A stretch of DNA of 64,000 nucleotides from Haloferax marisrubri (GTDB taxonomy: Archaea > Halobacteriota > Halobacteria > Halobacteriales > Haloferacaceae): assembly GCF_001469875.2 (NCBI RefSeq), contig NZ_LOPW02000010.1, positions 381,942 through 445,941 of the forward strand. Direction: 5' to 3'. Shown here piece by piece: positions 45,269 through 52,299 of the stretch. Both the position numbers and the translations under genes were made by a program. Under the pieces are notes generated by a model. That model was not told the DNA's origin. It searched no databases and saw only the letters and a list, made by a program, of their open reading frames with translations. How positions within the stretch are numbered: position 1 is the stretch's first letter; each line of letters starts with the position of its first letter.

Positions 45269-45465
45269 CGAGAACGAGAGCCACGCTATCAGCATCGGGT
45301 GATAACGTTCTCGCCCTCGTACACGTTGTTCTGGTAGGGAGTGATATAGATTTGGATAGTAGAGACTATTGGTGTATACTGATAGTGTACTCGCTTCGGG
45401 GGGAAAGAGAGAACGGTCTCACGGTGGGGGCGACCACCGGATCGAGGAGGTGGAAAACCGTTCTC
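45269..45465. promoter_or_regulatory. Two nested inverted repeats carrying GAGAACG motifs
   Basis: CGAGAACG (45269-45276) pairs with CGTTCTCG (45306-45313) and encloses TATCA...TGATA. GAGAACGGT (45409-45417) pairs with ACCGTTCTC (45457-45465) and encloses CGGTGG...CCACCG (45422-45439). Four copies of one core motif in paired inverted arrangement suggest binding sites of a dimeric regulator or structured RNA. Confidence 0.45.
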
Positions 45466-45654
45466 AACTGGCACGCAATTGGCCAATGGATTTAAATATA
45501 CCTATTGCGGCTACCGAAAGTACGTACTACTGACACTCCGTGGATGGCCAACGGCTCGTACCGGGGTCGCCGCGCGGCGAAGCCGGGTTGTGTCCACCGA
45601 GAAGGAGACGAACCGCACCACGGCGTACGAACCTCTCTATCGAAATTGTGTCAT

Positions 45655-45663
45655 CTATATAAC
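45655..45663 (+). promoter_or_regulatory. TATA box before GTG 45695
   Basis: CTATATAAC is centred 36 bases before the GTG at 45695, placing transcription start just before it and supporting that start over the 45479 frame. Confidence 0.5.
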
Positions 45664-45694
45664 ACACTTACCAGCGGTTATCACACCCGCCTCG

Positions 45695-48600
45695 GTGCGG
45701 ACAGATGTGCCTCCACACACATCACCACAGACAGCGCTCAGTCGTACTGTAACGGTGCTACTCGTGTTAGTACTCACGACCGCGACGTTTCCCGCCGGTG
45801 CGGCGGGCGTCGCGGCGGCGGAGGACGCGAGCGCACTCGATTCGAGCGTCCAGTCGGCGATGAACGCGTCCGCGCCGGCGGCCGTGACCATCACCGAACT
45901 CCAGTCGAACACGTCCGACGGCGACGCGTCGGCCTACGCGGGGCAGTTCGTCAGCGTCACCGGGACGGTGACCGCGACGAACGCCGACGGCTTCTTCCTG
46001 CAGAACGCCTCCGCGGCCGACGTGCGGCACAGCGCCGTCTACGTCTACGCGGGCGGGTCGTCGAACGCGACCCCCGGCGACGAGGTGCGCGTCGACGCGC
46101 CCGTCACCGAGTACTACGGCCTGACCCAACTCGACCTGACGAACGACAGCGCCTCGCTGTCGACGACCGGAAGCGGGTCGGTCCCCGAGGCGACCGTCCT
46201 CGCGACGGAAAATGTCTCCCAAGAGGCCTACGAGAGCGTGCTCGTCAGCGTGCGCGACGTGGAAGTCACGGCGACGCCCGGCCAGTACGGCGAGTGGGCC
46301 GTCACCGACGGCTCCGGGCCGGTCGCTATCGACGACGTGACGACGGGCGACGACACCACGCCCTCGGAGGTCGGCAGCACCGCCGACGCCATCGAGGGAC
46401 CGGTGTTCTACAGCTTCGAGGAGTACAAGATTCAGCCCGCGTCGGTGACGAACCTGACCGCCCCCGCGGGCGGTGACGCCGGCAACGACACCGCGGGCGC
46501 GAATGCGACGACAATCACGCTCGTCGGCTTCAACGACATCGGCAAGGCGGCCGCCGGCTCCGGCGACGACAAACTCGGTCGGATGATCACGCTCATCAAC
46601 CGCGAGCGCGCCAACGCCTCCGGCCCCGTCTTCGTGGCCGGCGGCGGCGACGAACTCAGTCCGCACGCCCTCCGCAACTACGACGGGCTGGAGCACGGCT
46701 ACGAGCCGCCGGTGACGGCGATGAACCTCATCGACCCCGACGCCGAGGTCGTCCAGAACCACGAACTCGACTACGACGAGGACGCGGGGACGAACGACTT
46801 CGCCGTCTTCGAGGCCATCGCCAACGAGTCGACCTACCCGTGGCTCCTCGCCAACGTCGTCCACGAGGAGACCGGCGAGAACCTCCCCGGGACGCAGAAC
46901 TACACCGTCGTCGAGCGCGGCGGTGTCAGAGTCGGCTTCTTCGGCCTGACCGACGAGGCCATCAACGCAAAGACCGACGGCGTCATCGAGCGCAACGGCT
47001 ACACCGTCGTCGACCCGACGACCGCCGCCCAGCGGACCGTCGACACGCTCCGCACCGAGGAGGACGTGGACGTGGTCGTCGCGCTGGCTCCGGTCGGCAT
47101 TCCGGACTCGAAGGACCTCGCCCGAAACGTCGATGGCATCGACGCGCTCGTCTCCGGCGACGACCAACAGCGCTACCCGCCGCAGACCACCAACGGCGTC
47201 CTCATCGGCGAGACCACCGGCAAGGCAAACGCCATCATGCGGATGGAACTGACCGTCGATAACGGGAGCGTCACCGACGCCTCCGGCGAACTCGTCGACG
47301 TGACGACCGACGTGCCGCGCAACGACTCGTGGCAGATGTACATCAACCCGCTCCGCGAGGGCTATCTCAACACGGAACTCGCGACGGCGGTCATGCCCGA
47401 GCACACGGGCGTCGGCTCCAGCTACACCGACGACTCCGCGACGGGCCACCTCGTCACCGACGGCGTCCGTGGCTACACCGGTGCCGACGTGGCCGTGACG
47501 AACGCCGGCGGCATCCGCGACACGCTCTACCCGAGCGAGTACGGTCCGGGCGAGGAGTTCAACATCACCCGCGGGATGGTGACCTCGACGCTCTCGTTCG
47601 GCAACCACATCGTCGTGGTCGAGGTGACCGGCGCGGAACTCCGCGAGGTCGTCAAGAGCCAAATCACGCCGCTGGAGATGGACAACCAGTACGGCACCCA
47701 GACCCAACAGCAGGTCAGCGGCGTCACCTTCGAGTGGGTGCCCCACACCGATAGCTCGTCGCCCGGCGAGGGCGACGCGACGATTCGCGACCTCACGGTG
47801 AACGGCGAACCCGTCAACGACTCGGCGACCTACACGCTGGCGACGAACTCCTACATCGCCGACGGCGGTAGTGGCTACCCGCTCGCCGACAAGCCGCGCG
47901 TGACTGTCCTGAACGAGACGACGATGGCCGACGGCGTCATCGGCTACCTGCAGAACCGCTCGACCATCGCGGCCGCCGAAGTCGACACCGAGTCCGACGA
48001 CCGGATGCGCCGGGTCGACACGGCGGTTGACGCCGACGCGGTCGACGTGACGAGCGACGACGGCCAGACGACGGTCACTATCGACGCACCCTCGCGCGTG
48101 ACCGGCGTGAGTGGGACCGCCGCCTTCGCCGACCGCAACGGCGGCTACGTCGAGACGACGAACGTCGCCTACGACGACGCGAGCGGCACCATCACGGTCA
48201 CGGTGCCGACGAGCGACCTCGACGCCTTCGAATCGTCGGTGACCGCGCCGGACTCGGGCGTCGACCTCTACGTCGACTACACCGACAGCGCGTATTCGAG
48301 CCAGTACGAGAACTTCGATTCGGCCGTGCTGAACGCCGACCTCGACAGCGAGGCGACCACGCCCGACCCGACACCTGAACCGGCAGACGGCGTCGCGCTC
48401 GCGGTCGGCTCGGACGCCCAATCCGTCCCCCTCGGCGACACGCAGACGTTCGATATCACCGCGAGTGACGCCGAAAGCGGCGTCGGCGCGTACGAACTGA
48501 CGCTCACGGTCGGCGATTCGAGCGTGGCCCGCATCACGGCCGTGCAGTTCCCCGATGAACCCGGCTTCTCGGCGGTCAACGTCAGCGACGACGGCAGTAC

Positions 48601-49021
48601 GGTCCACGTCGAGGCCGCTGGCATCGACGCCGCCGACGACGCGAACGACTCGCAGGTTCTGGCGACCGTGACGGTCGAGGGCGTCGCGCTCGGCGGTTCG
48701 ACGGCGCTCGAACTGACCCCGACGGCGACCTACGACCCCAACGGAACGGCCTACGCGGTGTCGCGCATCGACAACCGCCCGGTCGGCGTCGAACCCGGTG
48801 ACCTTACTGGCAACGGCCGCGCGATGGCCGACCACGACGGCGACGGCACCTTCGAGGACGTGAACGGCGACGGCAGCGTGGACGTCGTGGACGCCCAGGC
48901 GCTGTTTGTGAACCGCAACGCCGAGCCGGTCCAGTCGAGCACCCCCGCGTTCGACCTCAACGACGATGGTCGCGTCGACGTGGGCGACGTGCAGCGGCTG
49001 TTCGCCTCGACGAATGCGTAA
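45695..49021 (+). CDS. Secreted 5'-nucleotidase-fold protein with cohesin-like module and dockerin
   Basis: Started at GTG 45695 (MRTDVPPHTSPQTALSRTV), giving 1108 residues; the longer frame precedes the TATA box. Order: signal peptide; an OB-fold nucleic-acid-binding-like domain (about 45-185); a 5'-nucleotidase (UshA/NucA) fold with both halves (about 270-780); a cohesin-like module (about 898-1034); a dockerin (about 1045-1108; loops DVNGDGSVDVVDAQALF and DLNDDGRVDVGDVQRLF). Metal-ligand motifs are altered: GFNDIGK replaces the usual DxH, and SGDDQQR replaces GGHSH, so phosphatase activity is doubtful. The stop overlaps the start of a PGF-anchored cohesin gene. Confidence 0.88.
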   Translation: MRTDVPPHTSPQTALSRTVTVLLVLVLTTATFPAGAAGVAAAEDASALDSSVQSAMNASAPAAVTITELQSNTSDGDASAYAGQFVSVTGTVTATNADGFFLQNASAADVRHSAVYVYAGGSSNATPGDEVRVDAPVTEYYGLTQLDLTNDSASLSTTGSGSVPEATVLATENVSQEAYESVLVSVRDVEVTATPGQYGEWAVTDGSGPVAIDDVTTGDDTTPSEVGSTADAIEGPVFYSFEEYKIQPASVTNLTAPAGGDAGNDTAGANATTITLVGFNDIGKAAAGSGDDKLGRMITLINRERANASGPVFVAGGGDELSPHALRNYDGLEHGYEPPVTAMNLIDPDAEVVQNHELDYDEDAGTNDFAVFEAIANESTYPWLLANVVHEETGENLPGTQNYTVVERGGVRVGFFGLTDEAINAKTDGVIERNGYTVVDPTTAAQRTVDTLRTEEDVDVVVALAPVGIPDSKDLARNVDGIDALVSGDDQQRYPPQTTNGVLIGETTGKANAIMRMELTVDNGSVTDASGELVDVTTDVPRNDSWQMYINPLREGYLNTELATAVMPEHTGVGSSYTDDSATGHLVTDGVRGYTGADVAVTNAGGIRDTLYPSEYGPGEEFNITRGMVTSTLSFGNHIVVVEVTGAELREVVKSQITPLEMDNQYGTQTQQQVSGVTFEWVPHTDSSSPGEGDATIRDLTVNGEPVNDSATYTLATNSYIADGGSGYPLADKPRVTVLNETTMADGVIGYLQNRSTIAAAEVDTESDDRMRRVDTAVDADAVDVTSDDGQTTVTIDAPSRVTGVSGTAAFADRNGGYVETTNVAYDDASGTITVTVPTSDLDAFESSVTAPDSGVDLYVDYTDSAYSSQYENFDSAVLNADLDSEATTPDPTPEPADGVALAVGSDAQSVPLGDTQTFDITASDAESGVGAYELTLTVGDSSVARITAVQFPDEPGFSAVNVSDDGSTVHVEAAGIDAADDANDSQVLATVTVEGVALGGSTALELTPTATYDPNGTAYAVSRIDNRPVGVEPGDLTGNGRAMADHDGDGTFEDVNGDGSVDVVDAQALFVNRNAEPVQSSTPAFDLNDDGRVDVGDVQRLFASTNA

Positions 49022-49922
49022 GCCCAACCCGAACTGGACCGGCCGGAGCGCGCTTGCGGTGTTCGCGGCGCTCGTCTGTCTGAGCGCCGTCGCGCCGCCC
49101 GCGCTCGCCGCGACCGACACGACCGTCGGCTTCGACACCGACGCGGCGACCGTCGAACCCGACTCGACGCGGACGTTCGACATCGTCGTCGACAGCGCCG
49201 ACGCTGGCGTCGGTGCGTACAACCTGACGGTCGAACTCGACGACGCATCTGTCGGTCGCATCGCCGAGGTCGCCACCCCCGACGGCACCGACCCGCGACT
49301 GCGGGACGTGTCGTACGACACCGAGCGCACGGTCGCCTCGGTTCGCGTCGTCGGCCTCGACACCGACGACACCGGCTCGGTCGCCGTCGCGACCGTCACC
49401 GTCGAAACTGCGGATGCCACCGGTGACGGCGCGCTCGACGTGTCCGTGTCCGCCCTCGGCGATGAGGACGGCAACGCCTACACCGTCACCGACACGTCGG
49501 GACTGGACCTCTCCGTCTCGCAGTCGGCTGGTGGCGGGGGCACCGGCGGTGGTGGCGGTGGCGGTGACTCCGCCGCCGACACCGGTGACTCGACTGCCGA
49601 TGGCGACGACACCGACGGCGATTCGGACTCAGGGCGAGACGGCGATTCCGGCACGGACGACGAGTCGGCCGACGTGACCGACCAGCCCGCGACCACCGAG
49701 CCGCCGGCGGAGTCGCCAACCCCCGCCGCGTCACCCGCGAGTCCGACGACAGCCGACGACGGTGCGACGACCGCCAGCGCGACAGACACGCAGTCCGCGA
49801 CCGAGACGACCGAGCGCCGGACGACGGCAACCGGCGTCCCCGGCTTCGGCGTCGCTCCCGCGGTCGCCGCCATCACAGCGCTCCTGTTCGGGTTCGGACG
49901 CCGGGCGCGGTGCGAGAACTGA
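49014..49922 (+). CDS. PGF-anchored cohesin-like surface protein
   Basis: Started at ATG 49014, overlapping the dockerin gene's stop by 8 bases (ATGCGTAA). A 302-residue protein: a signal peptide (about 1-37), one cohesin-like module (about 38-170; VEPDSTRTFDIVVDSADAGV, GAYNLTVEL), a Gly- then Asp-rich linker, a Thr/Pro-rich stalk and a PGF-type C-terminus (VPGFGVAPAVAAITALLFGF, then RR). Archaeosortase ArtA recognises such ends and attaches the protein to lipid. It has no dockerin, so it is a candidate anchor for dockerin-bearing proteins. The coupling to the preceding gene supports this. Confidence 0.88.
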   Translation: MRKPNPNWTGRSALAVFAALVCLSAVAPPALAATDTTVGFDTDAATVEPDSTRTFDIVVDSADAGVGAYNLTVELDDASVGRIAEVATPDGTDPRLRDVSYDTERTVASVRVVGLDTDDTGSVAVATVTVETADATGDGALDVSVSALGDEDGNAYTVTDTSGLDLSVSQSAGGGGTGGGGGGGDSAADTGDSTADGDDTDGDSDSGRDGDSGTDDESADVTDQPATTEPPAESPTPAASPASPTTADDGATTASATDTQSATETTERRTTATGVPGFGVAPAVAAITALLFGFGRRARCEN

Positions 49923-49986
49923 GCGAACACGGGCCCACGGGGGTCTGTGTCGAATCTTTATCCGTGTGGGCGTCTAGCAGGGAGGT

Positions 49987-50592
49987 ATGAACGGCCCGGA
50001 CACCGCGGACGAAACGAGCTTCTATTTCGACTACGAGCTACAGGTCGATGCGACCCGTGACGCCGTAGCGAAGCTCGCTCGTGAGGTCCTCCAGTACGAG
50101 TGGGCCGACTACCTCCGTGCGTCCCCGCCGGAGGGTCCCCACACGTGGCACGCCCTCGACTCGGGGAAGCCGTGGGGCCGCGTCACGCCCGCGGCGTGGG
50201 AGCGCGGCCGCGACCGCGGCTACGACCTCCACTTCGAGCACTACCCGACGCCGCGCGCCCTCCAGCGTGGACAGTTCCGCCTCGAACTCCACCTCGAAGA
50301 CGGTATCCACGGCGACGCCGACTTCTCGGGCGACTCGCCGTACGCGGCGCTCCGCGAGCGACTCGTCGCGGCGCTCGACGAGGTGCGCGACGAACACGAC
50401 GACCTCCCGGCCGGCGAGTTCGGCACCGGGCGGACGCTCTGGCGGGTCGACTCCCACTTCCTCGCGGGCGACACCGTCGCCTACTACGAGGCGCTCCGCG
50501 AGGCGCTGTCGGCGCACGACGCGTTCGTCGACGCCGTGGCGGCCGTCCTCGACGACGAACTCCCCGAGCGCGACCCGTTCGAGCGCGACTGA
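49987..50592 (+). CDS. Conserved hypothetical protein
   Basis: A 201-residue soluble protein (MNGPDTADETSFYFDYELQV). It has aromatic- and charge-rich stretches (EWADYLRASPPEGPHTWHAL, GYDLHFEHYPTPRALQRGQF) and an acidic C-terminus. No family is recognised. A TATA-like AATCTTTATC lies at 49953-49962, and a GGAGG sequence sits directly before the ATG. It lies inside the surface-protein region but has no signal peptide. Confidence 0.7.
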   Translation: MNGPDTADETSFYFDYELQVDATRDAVAKLAREVLQYEWADYLRASPPEGPHTWHALDSGKPWGRVTPAAWERGRDRGYDLHFEHYPTPRALQRGQFRLELHLEDGIHGDADFSGDSPYAALRERLVAALDEVRDEHDDLPAGEFGTGRTLWRVDSHFLAGDTVAYYEALREALSAHDAFVDAVAAVLDDELPERDPFERD

Positions 50593-50859
50593 CGCGCCGA
50601 GGCGAACCGCCGACTCGCCGCCCGCGTCGAATCACGTGAGGACCGACCGAGAGTGGTGACGCTCCCGAGAGGAGCGCGTCCGACGCCCCGACTGCTGTCT
50701 GTGCTCAACTACGCCCCCGTCAGAGTGGCTCCTATCGGTGTGAAGGCGACTGCAACAGAAAGTGTACAATCAACTCGACAATACCACTATATAGCTACAT
50801 TTGGACGCCAATCCCCGATAACTGCGAAAGAATTATACCGTATACCGCCCGTTAGTGAA

Positions 50860-51063
50860 ATGATGACGCAAACACTCGAGGTCGCCCCGCACGTAATCAC
50901 GGAGGGGTCGACCATCCGGCATTCGACGCTGTGTACGGAACAGACGGTGGTGGAAATCGAAGACGAGACTATTCGGACGATGTACGACGACGAGGAGTTC
51001 GTCTACCCGCGCGAACAGCTCGCAGTCGACCTCTCGGTCGGTCGGTTCGAAGTCGTTTCCTGA
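50860..51063 (+). CDS. Small conserved hypothetical protein
   Basis: Started at ATG 50860 (or 50863), giving 66-67 residues; the TATA box at 50830-50839 fits and excludes the longer frame. The sequence MTQTLEVAPHVITEGSTIRH and the centre EQTVVEIEDETIRTMYDDEE suggest a small beta-rich domain. No family is recognised. Confidence 0.65.
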   Translation: MMTQTLEVAPHVITEGSTIRHSTLCTEQTVVEIEDETIRTMYDDEEFVYPREQLAVDLSVGRFEVVS

Positions 51064-51279
51064 CCCCGCTTTCGGGACGGCACGGGCCACCGTCTCGGCT
51101 TCCGTCGTCGCTCACGGTTACCGCGAATCCATCCGGCCCGCCTCGGTCCCCGTTTTCCCCGCTCTCGACTGACTCGTTCGTCACCGGACGCCCGCGAGCG
51201 ACCGCGCCGAAGCGCGTCTCGAAAATCTGTACAGTTCGATTGCCGATACTATTTTTACGACCCACATGAATCTCCGGCC

Positions 51280-52125
51280 GTGTCCTCCGCAGACCCTCCG
51301 CGCTCGCCGGGAACGCTCGCCGTGAGCGCCAAAGAGACCGGTCAATCGCTGTACGAACGGGCGTACAACACGCTGTTGACGGGCGTGGCGATTATGATCC
51401 CCATCGTCATCACGCTGTACGTCCTGCGCGTCGGCATCGACTTCGTCAGAAACGCCCTCGAACCGTTCATCGACCTGCTTCGCTGGGCGGGCGTCATCAG
51501 CCGCTTCGAGAGCGTCGAATTCATCACGCTCCTCATCGACCTCGGTATCTACTCGTTCGTCGTCGATTTCTTCACCGAACTGGTCGCGCTCCTCGTCCTC
51601 TTCGCCATCGTCGCGGTCGTGGGGACCGTCGGCCGCAACCAGTACGGCGAGAAAATCATCGGCGTGTTCGACCTCGTGGTCTCGTCGATTCCGGGCGTCG
51701 GCACGGTGTACAAGAGCTTCCGCCGCATGGGCGACGTGGTCCTCGACGAGGGGGCCGACGAGTTCCAGGACGTGAAACTCGTCCAGTGTTTCGACGACGA
51801 CGTGTACGTACTGGGCTTCCAGACGGGCGGCTCCCCCGCGACCATCGAACAGTCGACCGGCCACAACGAAATGGTCTCGATGTTCCTCCCGCTCGCGCCC
51901 AACCCGGTCACCGGCGGCCTGCTCACCTACATCCCCGCCGACGACGTGTACGACATCGACATGACCGTCGAGGAGGGCGTCCGGAGCATCCTCACGAGCG
52001 GCGTCGCCACCGACGAGGACTCGGGCGCGCTCGGCGTGAACATGTCCGAACTCCGCGGGACCGAGCGGTTACAGGACATCCGCGAGTCGATGATTACGCG
52101 AGAGCGGAAGGAAAAACAGGACTGA
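51280..52125 (+). CDS. DUF502-family membrane protein
   Basis: Started at GTG 51280 (MSSADPPRSPGTLAVSAKET), with a TATA-like TACTATTTTTA at 51247-51257. A 281-residue protein with two long hydrophobic segments (about 31-50 and 88-110) and the DUF502 signatures SIPGVGTVYKSFRRMGDVV and FLPLAPNPVTGGLLTYIPAD. DUF502 proteins are widespread membrane proteins of uncertain role. It is followed by a terminator-like hairpin. Confidence 0.88.
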   Translation: MSSADPPRSPGTLAVSAKETGQSLYERAYNTLLTGVAIMIPIVITLYVLRVGIDFVRNALEPFIDLLRWAGVISRFESVEFITLLIDLGIYSFVVDFFTELVALLVLFAIVAVVGTVGRNQYGEKIIGVFDLVVSSIPGVGTVYKSFRRMGDVVLDEGADEFQDVKLVQCFDDDVYVLGFQTGGSPATIEQSTGHNEMVSMFLPLAPNPVTGGLLTYIPADDVYDIDMTVEEGVRSILTSGVATDEDSGALGVNMSELRGTERLQDIRESMITRERKEKQD

Positions 52126-52141
52126 GTCGTCTCTCGCACGA

Positions 52142-52176
52142 CCGCTGGCGAGACTGGCCAGCGGAACAAGCTTTTT
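52142..52176 (+). terminator. Hairpin plus T-run after DUF502 gene
   Basis: An 8-bp stem, CCGCTGGC pairing with GCCAGCGG around GAGACTG, is followed by AACAAGCTTTTT. It resembles an intrinsic terminator and starts 16 bases after the stop codon. Confidence 0.6.
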
Positions 52177-52182
52177 ACTCGA

Positions 52183-52202
52183 TGTCTGTCGTGTGACAGA
52201 CA
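52183..52202. repeat. Perfect palindrome TGTCTGTC-GTGT-GACAGACA
   Basis: A perfect 8-bp inverted repeat lies just after the terminator-like hairpin and about 100 bases before the beta-helix/dockerin gene. It could be an operator for that gene. Confidence 0.45.
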
Positions 52203-52299
52203 CGTCCGCATTCCACACGCTGTGCGAGGGGCAGAACAGCGACGGTAGTAGTGCAGGGGCTGTCGAGCACGCGCTCTGTGGGCACGGACAGGTCTAACT

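Larger units (their letters stand above)
45120..45694. other. Structured intergenic region before the cohesin-dockerin region
   Basis: No gene is supported. Two long inverted repeats share the motif GAGAACG/CGTTCTC (see the regulatory entry). AT-rich TTTAAATATA near 45491-45500 and CTATATAAC at 45655-45663 could be two promoters for the nucleotidase-fold gene. Confidence 0.5.

Noticed and set aside
45479-45694. N-terminal extension of the nucleotidase-fold protein
   Set aside because: It has no signal peptide, is basic and lies before the TATA box at 45655-45663; the GTG at 45695 gives a proper signal peptide.
45767-49474. Long open frame on the minus strand across the nucleotidase gene
   Set aside because: It mirrors the GC-rich codon pattern of the plus-strand gene, with Arg/Val/Asp-rich sequence and no domain signal. 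It is a shadow.
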